A stretch of DNA of 8,430 bases from Chloroflexota bacterium. GTDB taxonomy: Bacteria; Chloroflexota; Anaerolineae; Anaerolineales; Villigracilaceae. The stretch is from contig JAJYOH010000246.1 in assembly GCA_021796315.1 (NCBI GenBank), positions 1 through 8,430 on the forward strand, given 5' to 3'. The notes under the pieces were generated by a model that saw only the letters and a program-made list of their open reading frames with translations, did no database searches and was not told the DNA's origin. Both the position numbers and the translations under genes were made by a program. Of this stretch, positions 1-5,783 are shown in pieces. Position 1 is the first letter of the stretch. Every line of letters begins with the position of its first letter.

Positions 1-2157
1 AACCTCTCCGCTGAACGCAAACTCGATGTGGTCGGCGTTATCCTGGCCATCGTCGGTTTGTTGATTCTCCTCACACTTTTTGCATCTTCACGCTCGGCGC
101 TCACAGGCAGCTTCGTCCGCATCCTCGGTCAACTCATTGGCTGGGGCATTTATGTTCTGCCCATTGCTTTGATTGGTTTTGGTCTCTGGCTGATTCTTCG
201 CAACGTTGAAAAAATTCCGCCACTTTCGCTGGAACGGGCAGTCGGCGGTATTTTGCTTTTTGTGTGGCTGCTGACCACCATGCATTCCATCATTGCCGAT
301 CCAAAAATGGCACAAGTCGCAGCCATGGATGGTGCGGGCGGCGGTTACATCGGCGGCGTTTTTGAACGTGTCTTGTGGTTTGGCCTTGGGTCGGCAGGCG
401 CATTTATCGCGCTGGCCGCGTGGATGTTGATCGCGCTGGTCATGATCCTCGACATGACGGTCAAGGATTTATTCCGCTGGGTTGGGCCGTTGACGACTCG
501 ACTCAAAGCTTTGTTGAGTAAGCCGCTCTCGCCTCAATCCGGACCTGAAACGGGCGCCCCGGAAAATGGCTTCCTTCCGCTGACGGAGACTCCCGTGCTT
601 GCACCTGATGCGGTTGCGAATGCCGCACCTGTTACGCCGAGCGTAACAACCACAACCAGCGCGCCGGTCATTCATTATGTTTTGCCGCAGATCAAAGATA
701 TTTTGGATAGCGGCAACGCGCCGGAAGTAAATGAAGACTTTATTAAACAGCGCGCACATTTGATCGAAGAAACCCTGGCATCCTTCGGCGCACCAGCGCA
801 GGTAGTCGAAATCAGCCGCGGGCCATCGATCACGCAATTCGGCGTGGAGCCGCTTTTCGTCGAGACGAGAGGCGGGCGCACGCGCGTGCGCGTCAGCAAG
901 ATCGCATCGCTGGCTGATGATCTCGCATTGGCGCTGGCCGCGCCGCGCATCCGCATCCAGGCGCCGGTGCCGGGTCATAGTTATGTTGGCATCGAAGTGC
1001 CGAACGATGAAATGGCGCTGGTGGCTTTGCGCGATATTATGGAGAGCGAAGCTTTTCAACGGAATAAACCCCCCCTGCGTTTTGCGCTCGGACAGGACGT
1101 GGCCGGACACCCGATGTCGGGCAACCTTGAAGGAATGCCGCACCTGTTGATCGCCGGAACGACCGGCTCGGGTAAATCGGTGTGCGTCAACTCGATCCTG
1201 ACATCATTCCTGATCAACAACACACCAGACGATTTGAAACTGGTGCTGGTTGACCCCAAGCGCGTGGAACTCACCGGCTATAACGGCATCCCGCATTTGC
1301 TGTCGCCAGTGGTTGTGGATATGGAGCATGTGATCGCCGCCTTGCAATGGATGACGCGCGAGATGGATAAACGCTATCATGATTTTGCGAAGGTCGGATC
1401 GCGTAACGTCACCGATTACAACGCGCGCATGAAAACAACAGGTGGAAAGAAACTTCCGTTCATCGTGATCGTGATCGACGAACTGGCCGATCTGATGATG
1501 ATCTCTCCGGATGAAACCGAGCGCACTATCACGCGCCTGGCACAATTGGCGCGCGCCACTGGCATTCACATGATCCTTGCCACGCAGCGTCCCTCGGTGG
1601 ATGTGGTGACAGGTTTGATCAAAGCCAACTTTCCGGCGCGCATTGCTTTTGCGGTTGCTTCGAATACCGATAGCCGCGTTATTCTCGATCAGCCCGGCGC
1701 GGAAAGATTGCTCGGCCGCGGCGATATGCTTTTCCAGGCTCCCGATGCGCCCGCGCCGGCGCGCTTGCAAGGCGTGTTTGTTTCAGATCATGAAATCCAA
1801 ACGTTGGTTGAATATTGGAAAAACCAGGCGGGACAATCCAGCGCATACGCGGTATCCGGCGCGCCGATTGACTCTGTGCCGGGTAATATTCCGTTGAAAC
1901 AGCAGCCATTATGGGATGATGTTGAAAAGACTGATGGCGATCCTTTGCTGAACGATGCAATTGACCTTGTCCGCAGGGAGGGACGCGCCTCCGTATCGAT
2001 GTTGCAGCGCCGCATGAGGATCGGTTATACACGCGCCGCGCGTCTGGTGGATGTAATGGAAGACCGCAAGATCGTGGGTCCGCCCGAAGGGACAACACAA
2101 GTCCGCCAGGTGTTGGATTATGGTCCGACCATTCCACCGAAAGACACTGGCATGTAA
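1..2157 (+). CDS. ftsK: DNA translocase FtsK/SpoIIIE, 5' end outside the window
   Basis: This is a membrane-anchored, ATP-driven double-stranded DNA pump that clears and segregates chromosome termini at the division septum. The reading frame is open from base 1, so the true start lies upstream; an internal GTG at 28 is a possible but unlikely start. Numbering from that codon, four hydrophobic segments (about 2-19, 36-57, 71-90, 114-141) form the membrane domain. A short Pro/Ala/Thr-rich linker (about 165-215) follows, then the motor with Walker A GTTGSGKS (377-384) and Walker B ending IVIVIDELADLMM (Asp484, Glu485). A C-terminal winged helix (about 638-700) matches the gamma domain that reads chromosome polarity sequences. 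All domains are present and intact. The linker is short compared with proteobacterial FtsK, as in SpoIIIE-type proteins. A tRNA gene begins 36 bases after the stop. Seen: motifs and order. Known: family role. Confidence 0.95.
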   Translation, partial: NLSAERKLDVVGVILAIVGLLILLTLFASSRSALTGSFVRILGQLIGWGIYVLPIALIGFGLWLILRNVEKIPPLSLERAVGGILLFVWLLTTMHSIIADPKMAQVAAMDGAGGGYIGGVFERVLWFGLGSAGAFIALAAWMLIALVMILDMTVKDLFRWVGPLTTRLKALLSKPLSPQSGPETGAPENGFLPLTETPVLAPDAVANAAPVTPSVTTTTSAPVIHYVLPQIKDILDSGNAPEVNEDFIKQRAHLIEETLASFGAPAQVVEISRGPSITQFGVEPLFVETRGGRTRVRVSKIASLADDLALALAAPRIRIQAPVPGHSYVGIEVPNDEMALVALRDIMESEAFQRNKPPLRFALGQDVAGHPMSGNLEGMPHLLIAGTTGSGKSVCVNSILTSFLINNTPDDLKLVLVDPKRVELTGYNGIPHLLSPVVVDMEHVIAALQWMTREMDKRYHDFAKVGSRNVTDYNARMKTTGGKKLPFIVIVIDELADLMMISPDETERTITRLAQLARATGIHMILATQRPSVDVVTGLIKANFPARIAFAVASNTDSRVILDQPGAERLLGRGDMLFQAPDAPAPARLQGVFVSDHEIQTLVEYWKNQAGQSSAYAVSGAPIDSVPGNIPLKQQPLWDDVEKTDGDPLLNDAIDLVRREGRASVSMLQRRMRIGYTRAARLVDVMEDRKIVGPPEGTTQVRQVLDYGPTIPPKDTGM

Positions 2158-2176
2158 ATCGGCTTTTACTTTGTTG

Positions 2177-2182
2177 TATAAT
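2177..2182 (+). promoter_or_regulatory. -10 box of the tRNA-Arg gene
   Basis: A perfect TATAAT ends 11 bases before the first base of the tRNA, the spacing expected if transcription starts just upstream of the mature 5' end. No convincing -35 hexamer is visible about 17 bases upstream, in the end of ftsK. Confidence 0.55.
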
Positions 2183-2193
2183 CTCATTTATCC

Positions 2194-2268
2194 GCCCCTG
2201 TAGCACAACGGACAGTGCAAGGCACTCCTAAGGCCGAGATGTGGGTTCGATTCCCTCCGGGGGCGCCA
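2194..2268 (+). tRNA. tRNA-Arg, anticodon CCU, with encoded CCA
   Basis: This tRNA decodes the arginine codon AGG. The acceptor stem pairs 2194-2200 with 2258-2264 (7 bp, one G-U), followed by discriminator G2265 and encoded CCA at 2266-2268. The D arm is GCAC/GTGC (2203-2206 with 2215-2218) with the GG pair at 2210-2211. The anticodon loop is C-U-CCU-A-A (2225-2231), with U33 and A37. The T loop TTCGATT (2246-2252) is canonical. Oddities: the anticodon stem has only three continuous pairs, flanked by A-G mismatches (A2220/G2236 and A2224/G2232), and the T stem contains a U-U mismatch (2242/2256). All tertiary-contact positions I could check are conserved, so it is probably functional, but the stems are weaker than usual. 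Confidence 0.88.
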
Positions 2269-2309
2269 AATATGGATCGAGTGTTAATTTTTTTCTTAGG
2301 CAAATTCCC

Positions 2310-2338
2310 TTGCCATATAAGCAGGCTTATAGTATATT
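2310..2338 (+). promoter_or_regulatory. Sigma70-type promoter upstream of paired hairpins
   Basis: TTGCCA (2310-2315), a 17-base spacer and TATATT (2333-2338) form a promoter with ideal spacing. The predicted start, about 2345, coincides with the first base of the 16-bp hairpin at 2346. No start codon with a ribosome binding site follows before the terminator-like hairpin, which suggests a non-coding transcript. Confidence 0.5.
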
Positions 2339-2344
2339 TGCCAT

Positions 2345-2434
2345 CGACAGACGCTAGGGTGCCCCCCTCACCCTGGCGTCTGTCATTTAATTTGATTGAT
2401 AAGACCCGCAAATAGAGGCGGGTCTTATTGTTTT
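2345..2434 (+). ncRNA. Candidate small RNA of about 90 nt, two hairpins
   Basis: Between the promoter at 2310-2338 and the T-rich stretch at 2429-2434 lie two strong hairpins joined by a short AU-rich linker (2385-2398). Hairpin 1 (2346-2361 paired with 2369-2384) has 16 bp with a single G-U wobble and exposes a loop of six C and one U. Hairpin 2 (2399-2409 paired with 2418-2428) resembles an intrinsic terminator. No known RNA family is recognised. A C-rich loop could pair with G-rich ribosome binding sites, as in the C-rich-loop regulatory RNAs known from Firmicutes; this is inference. The alternative is that the two hairpins are tandem terminators for the tRNA transcript and the promoter match is chance. 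Confidence 0.4.
2399..2434 (+). terminator. Rho-independent terminator-like hairpin
   Basis: An 11-bp perfect stem (2399-2409 with 2418-2428) containing a GC-rich core, with an 8-base loop, is followed by TTGTTTTA. It would end the tRNA transcript, the candidate small RNA, or both. The T-tract is interrupted by one G, so efficiency may be moderate. Confidence 0.65.
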
Positions 2435-2463
2435 ACTGGATGATTTCTTACATCTAAGCTTTA

Positions 2464-2490
2464 TTGCATGAAAAGCCTGTGGGCTATAAT
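2464..2490 (+). promoter_or_regulatory. Probable promoter of the class V aminotransferase gene
   Basis: A perfect TATAAT lies at 2485-2490, about 47 bases before the start codon. The best -35 candidate is TTGCAT (2464-2469), with a short 15-base spacer. The terminator-like hairpin just upstream makes an independent promoter plausible here. Confidence 0.45.
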
Positions 2491-2537
2491 TACAAGGTAA
2501 GCTTTCATAGAACCCATCCTGTTCATGGAGAATTCAA

Positions 2538-3806
2538 ATGTCCCTCGACATCTCTGCCATTCGAAGCCAATTCCCATCTCTTAACCGTCCGGCTATTTTC
2601 TTCGATAATCCCGGCGGCACACAAATCGCAAAACAATCCCTTGATCGCATCAATAAATATCTATTGGAAACGAATGCCAACCATGAAGGAGTGTTTCCAA
2701 CCAGCGTAGCCTCCGACGCTGTTTTGGATGAAGCTCATCGCGCCATGGCGGATTTCTACAATGCTGCCAGCCCGGAGGAAATCATCTTCGGCGCGAACAT
2801 GACTACGCTGACCCTGCATATCAGCCGCTCCATTTCGCGGACCTGGAATGCAGGCGATGAAATTGTGGTGACCCGCCTCGATCACGATGCAAACGTAACG
2901 CCGTGGATATTGGCCGCAGAAGATCGAGGTTGCAAAGTCAACTGGGTGGATTTTGACGTGGAAGATGGCACGCTCAAACTGGATGATTTTCAAAAAGCCT
3001 TGGAGCGTAAACCACGCTTTGTGGCTGTGGGATACGCGTCGAACTCGCTTGGCACTATTAATCCGGTTGGCAAGATCATCAAGATGGCGCATGATGCAGG
3101 TGCGATGGTTTATGTGGATGCAGTCCAATATGCAGCGCACGGCCCGATTGATGTGCAAGGATTGGATTGTGATTTTCTCATTTCTTCGGCTTATAAATTC
3201 TTCGGAACCCATTCTGGAATTCTTTATGGCAGGAAAAATATTTTGGAAAATCTCTTTGCCTATAAAGTCCGTCCGGCGACCAACAAGCTCCCCGGCAAGT
3301 TCGAGACCGGAACACAGAACCATGAAGGCATTGCCGGAGTGTTGGGTGCGATTGAATATTTCGAATGGGTCGGGAAACAATATACCGGCACGCAGACGGA
3401 CGCGTTAAAAGAAAATGGATTCTCGGGCCGCGGTTTGCTCTTGAAACAGGCCATGAACCTGATCCGTTCGTATGAGTTCGAGCTCAGTCGCGCCTTGTTG
3501 GATGTTTTTCAATCCATCCCTAATCTGACGCTTTATGGTCTTGCTGATGTTCGTCGTTTGGACGAACGCGTGGCGACTTTTTCATTCACCTTAAAAGGTC
3601 AATCGTCGCGAAGTGTGGCCGAGAAACTTGCTCAACAGGGTATCTATGTTTGGGACGGAAATTATTATGCCATCAACGTGACCGAACGCCTCGGCCTGGA
3701 AGAAAGCGGCGGCATGGTACGAGTCGGGGCGGCGCATTACAACACTTTGGATGAAGTTGCAAAGTTGAAGGACGCATTGCTCAAGATCAGCGCTGGGCGA
3801 CTTTAG
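2538..3806 (+). CDS. Class V aminotransferase, cysteine desulfurase-like, no catalytic Cys seen
   Basis: This is a cytoplasmic PLP enzyme of fold type I (422 aa) in the group annotated as cysteine desulfurase family protein, VC1184-like. The N-terminal substrate loop FDNPGGTQ (about 22-29), stacking His116, Asp194 of YVDAVQ, and the PLP Schiff-base Lys220 in SSAYKFFGTH are all visible. The protein has only two cysteines (132 and 211), neither in the C-terminal active-site loop. Where true desulfurases carry R-x-G-x-x-C, this one reads RVGAAHYNT (395-403). Sulfur transfer through a persulfide is therefore doubtful, and the substrate is unknown; lyase or aminotransferase activity is possible. 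The start is set by GGAG at 2527-2530, seven bases before ATG. It appears monocistronic, and no sulfur-assembly genes are adjacent. Family identity is firm; the reaction is not. Confidence 0.88.
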   Translation: MSLDISAIRSQFPSLNRPAIFFDNPGGTQIAKQSLDRINKYLLETNANHEGVFPTSVASDAVLDEAHRAMADFYNAASPEEIIFGANMTTLTLHISRSISRTWNAGDEIVVTRLDHDANVTPWILAAEDRGCKVNWVDFDVEDGTLKLDDFQKALERKPRFVAVGYASNSLGTINPVGKIIKMAHDAGAMVYVDAVQYAAHGPIDVQGLDCDFLISSAYKFFGTHSGILYGRKNILENLFAYKVRPATNKLPGKFETGTQNHEGIAGVLGAIEYFEWVGKQYTGTQTDALKENGFSGRGLLLKQAMNLIRSYEFELSRALLDVFQSIPNLTLYGLADVRRLDERVATFSFTLKGQSSRSVAEKLAQQGIYVWDGNYYAINVTERLGLEESGGMVRVGAAHYNTLDEVAKLKDALLKISAGRL

Positions 3807-3858
3807 TAAAGAATCTATCGGCAACACGGATGCGCCCATCACCCTTTGTAATAGAATA

Positions 3859-3911
3859 AGAGTCCATTAATATAAAAAGCACATAAAATGTGTATACTAA
3901 GATTGGACTCT
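3859..3911. repeat. Nested inverted repeats around the usp promoter
   Basis: AGAGTCCA (3859-3866) and TGGACTCT (3904-3911) form a perfect 8-bp inverted repeat centred at 3885. Inside it, CACATAAAATGTG (3880-3892) is a perfect 5-bp dyad centred at 3886, directly abutting the TATACT box at 3893-3898. The near-common centre suggests a protein-binding region or, in read-through RNA, a two-tier hairpin. Confidence 0.5.
3893..3898 (+). promoter_or_regulatory. -10 box of the universal stress protein gene
   Basis: TATACT lies 29 bases before the start codon and touches the 13-base palindrome just upstream. No good -35 is seen, which fits a promoter that depends on an activator or is gated by a repressor at the dyad. 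This is inferred from position only. Confidence 0.4.
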
Positions 3912-3927
3912 ACAAAAAGGAGGCATC

Positions 3928-4350
3928 ATGTTCGAAAAAATATTACTTGCTGTAGATGGGTCGGAACACGCTTTACGTGCCGCACGCATGGCCGCCGATT
4001 TGGCGCGTACCATGAAATCGACAGAGTTGCGAATTGTGGTCGCGTACGAACCTATCCCGCCTTATTTGGGTGAACCGAACTTTCAATATGCAATCGATGC
4101 GCGCATGAAAGACGCGCAGTCTGTTTTGGATAAAGCTGTAAAAGAAGTGGGGAAAATCCCAGGCGAGGTGCATACCGAACTGCTTGAAGGGTCGGTTGGT
4201 GATGCCATCATTGACGTAGCCGCCACTCGTAAAAGTGATGTGATCGTGATGGGGTCGCGCGGGTTGGGCCGGTTGGCCGGGCTTCTGCTGGGAAGCACCA
4301 GTCAAAAAGTCGTTAGCCATGCGCCCTGCCCGGTGCTGATCGTCAGATAA
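3928..4350 (+). CDS. Universal stress protein, ATP-binding type
   Basis: This is a small cytoplasmic UspA-superfamily protein (140 aa, the usual single-domain length) with a Rossmann-like alpha/beta fold that forms dimers. The N-terminal strand ILLAVDGSEHALRA places the nucleotide-contacting Asp10. The C-terminal signature G-x2-G-x9-G-S is complete (Gly109, Gly112, Gly122, Ser123), so this belongs to the ATP-binding branch. Family members help cells survive starvation, oxygen or energy stress, but the molecular output is usually unknown. The start is supported by AAGGAGG (3917-3923), four bases from ATG. A longer overlapping frame beginning at 3888 is rejected. Upstream are nested palindromes and a -10 box, so transcription is probably regulated on its own. 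It ends 3 bases from the stop of convergent mobA, leaving no room for a separate terminator. Confidence 0.93.
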   Translation: MFEKILLAVDGSEHALRAARMAADLARTMKSTELRIVVAYEPIPPYLGEPNFQYAIDARMKDAQSVLDKAVKEVGKIPGEVHTELLEGSVGDAIIDVAATRKSDVIVMGSRGLGRLAGLLLGSTSQKVVSHAPCPVLIVR

Positions 4351-4353
4351 TTG

Positions 4354-4953
4354 TTAGTCGGGCAATTGAGCGCGCTGTTCGGCTTCGGCGAATTCTTCGG
4401 GGGTATTAACATTCCAAAACGCGATGTGCTTGGGATCGTAATGATCTACTTCATCCATGGTAAGCACACGCACTTTAACCTGTGGGAACCATGAGATCAC
4501 CCGCCATTGGTCCGATGCTATCGCAGCCTCAATGGCCGGGATGCAGGCTTCGCGACGGTAGACGGCGTGAAGCGGCTCGAATCCCTCAGGCGTTTTGGCG
4601 ATGACAACATCCGCTTCTTCCTGGACGAGAATGCGGGCAGCGGCCTCGAACAACGGGGCATTGGCGAAAGGCATATCGCAGGCAACCACCGCAACGATCG
4701 GGTTTTTGGCCGAGAAAAGTGCGGTGTAGAGTCCGCCCAAAGGACCGCGACCCGGTTTGACATCCAGGAAGAGTGGAAGGTTGAGGAAGGCAAAGTCGGC
4801 GGGTTGATTGGTTGTCACGAGCATCTCATCCGCAATTGGAGCAAGTCTCGTGACCACACGTTGAATGAGCGGGCGTCCCAAAAAAAGTTTGAGCGCCTTG
4901 TTTTCATTCATGCGAGTGGACTGGCCGCCGGCCTGAACTGCAACACTTAACAT
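4354..4953 (-). CDS. mobA: Molybdenum cofactor guanylyltransferase (MobA-like)
   Basis: This cytoplasmic nucleotidyltransferase is predicted to attach GMP from GTP to molybdopterin, forming the guanine dinucleotide cofactor. The chosen start gives 199 aa, typical for MobA. The nucleotide loop is AGGQSTRMNENKAL (8-21), followed by GRPLIQRV, GPLGGL (70-75) and the metal-binding Asp93 in ACDMP. The usual loop reads R-M-G-x-D-K; here Gly and Asp are replaced by Asn (Asn16, Asn18), so nucleotide choice could differ. The reading frame continues 27 codons upstream to 5034, but that extension crosses the -10 box and lacks family similarity. No Shine-Dalgarno precedes 4953, and the predicted transcript start falls on the ATG, suggesting a leaderless mRNA. 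No other cofactor genes are in view, so a related NTP-transferase role is the main alternative. Confidence 0.85.
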   Translation of the reverse strand: MLSVAVQAGGQSTRMNENKALKLFLGRPLIQRVVTRLAPIADEMLVTTNQPADFAFLNLPLFLDVKPGRGPLGGLYTALFSAKNPIVAVVACDMPFANAPLFEAAARILVQEEADVVIAKTPEGFEPLHAVYRREACIPAIEAAIASDQWRVISWFPQVKVRVLTMDEVDHYDPKHIAFWNVNTPEEFAEAEQRAQLPD

Positions 4954-4959
4954 ACTCGG

Positions 4960-4967
4960 ATTATAAT
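4960..4967. promoter_or_regulatory. Palindromic -10 element shared by divergent genes
   Basis: ATTATAAT is its own reverse complement, so it presents TATAAT on both strands: plus 4962-4967, minus 4965-4960. On the minus strand the predicted start is about 4953, the mobA ATG itself. On the plus strand it is about 4974, just ahead of GGAGG at 4983-4987 for the gene at 4992. The -35 regions are weak on both sides. Symmetric -10 elements giving divergent transcription are documented in bacteria. Confidence 0.5.
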
Positions 4968-4991
4968 GGCGAACATTTTTTTGGAGGCAGC

Positions 4992-5762
4992 ATGTCAGAT
5001 CGAAAATTTGGCAGAAGATACGGGTGGGCAGCAATCATACTTTTGATTATTTTGGCGGCTGTATATTTTATTGTTACACGAGCGGGGCCTGGAACGTTGC
5101 CGTCTCTTATACCTGCAACTATCGCACAGCCTGTGGGAGACTTGCCTATTTTGCCTGACAAGTCTCAACCCGAACAAATCACTTTTAATAAATGCCCGCC
5201 TGAGGGGTCCGGCGGAGACAGGGAATTGAATCTGTTGGAGAATCGCATTGACGTGGGAAGTTATGTGCCGGTGTCTTTTGATACCATCACCACGTTAACC
5301 TGGCCGAAGAGTGTGGAACAACTTGAATTAAAAGACTGGCCATCTGAGGGGCGGGCATTCATTGCCCAATATGCGGGAATTCCAATTTCTGTTGAGGGGT
5401 ACTTTGGGTCTGTTAAAGAGGATGCGCCCTCTGCAGCGAACTGTAATATTAACAATTCAACCAATAAGGATTGGAGTATATTTCTAACCAAGAATGCCCG
5501 CGATGAACTCTACACGGCGGTGATCGTCAGTGTGACGCCGCGCATTCGCGCCAATCATGGCAAATGGACGCTCGACCTGTTGCGTTCCACTGTCATTAAC
5601 GATCATCTCCTTGTGCGAGTGAGCGGATGGTTGTTGTTCAATCCGACGCATGCCCAGGATGTTGGAAAGACGCGTGCTACATTATGGGAGATACACCCTG
5701 TCATGCAAATCGAAGTTTTTAATAATGGAAAATGGGTTGCGTTGGATAAATTTGCGGAATAA
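4992..5762 (+). CDS. Membrane-anchored extracytoplasmic protein of unknown function
   Basis: I do not recognise a named function. The 256-residue product has a basic N-terminus (RKFGRR), one transmembrane segment (about 12-29) and no lipobox or clear cleavage site. It is therefore probably a type II anchored protein with about 225 residues outside the membrane. A Pro/Ile-rich stretch (about 33-65) may be a linker. The C-terminal part is rich in beta strands and ends in a compact block, RATLWEIHPVMQIEVF (228-243), preceded by a VSGWLLFNP strand. I have an impression of similar W-E-I-H-P blocks in uncharacterised secreted proteins, possibly of OB-like fold; this is weak recall. GGAGG lies 4 bases before ATG. 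The radical SAM gene starts 21 bases after the stop with its own ribosome binding site, so the two are likely co-transcribed, although a shared function is unproven. Confidence 0.75.
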   Translation: MSDRKFGRRYGWAAIILLIILAAVYFIVTRAGPGTLPSLIPATIAQPVGDLPILPDKSQPEQITFNKCPPEGSGGDRELNLLENRIDVGSYVPVSFDTITTLTWPKSVEQLELKDWPSEGRAFIAQYAGIPISVEGYFGSVKEDAPSAANCNINNSTNKDWSIFLTKNARDELYTAVIVSVTPRIRANHGKWTLDLLRSTVINDHLLVRVSGWLLFNPTHAQDVGKTRATLWEIHPVMQIEVFNNGKWVALDKFAE

Positions 5763-5783
5763 TTAAACCCGCAGGAGAAGACT

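Noticed and set aside
469..1143. 224-codon minus-strand frame inside ftsK
   Set aside because: It is antisense to strongly conserved FtsK coding sequence, has low-complexity Arg/His-rich content and no recognisable domain.
2288..2294. Run of seven T after the tRNA as an intrinsic terminator
   Set aside because: No stable hairpin directly precedes the T run; the terminator-like hairpin at 2399-2434 is better supported.
2184..2411. Minus-strand frame of 75 codons containing GNRTHISALG
   Set aside because: It is the antisense of the tRNA-Arg gene; this residue string is a well-known false product from tRNA loci in protein databases.
2464..2709. 81-codon plus-strand frame overlapping the aminotransferase start
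   Set aside because: Its ATG overlaps the promoter region, it has no ribosome binding site, and most of it is an alternative frame of the real gene.
3888..4073. Overlapping plus-strand frame starting before the usp gene
   Set aside because: Its start lies inside the palindrome and -10 box, and the frame lacks any USP features; the gene at 3928 has an excellent ribosome binding site.
4351..4353. Bidirectional terminator between convergent usp and mobA
   Set aside because: Only three bases separate the stop codons and I see no stem with a T-tract around them.
4954..5034. 27-codon N-terminal extension of mobA
   Set aside because: The extension crosses the divergent promoter and overlaps the opposite gene's start; MobA similarity begins at the Met encoded at 4953.
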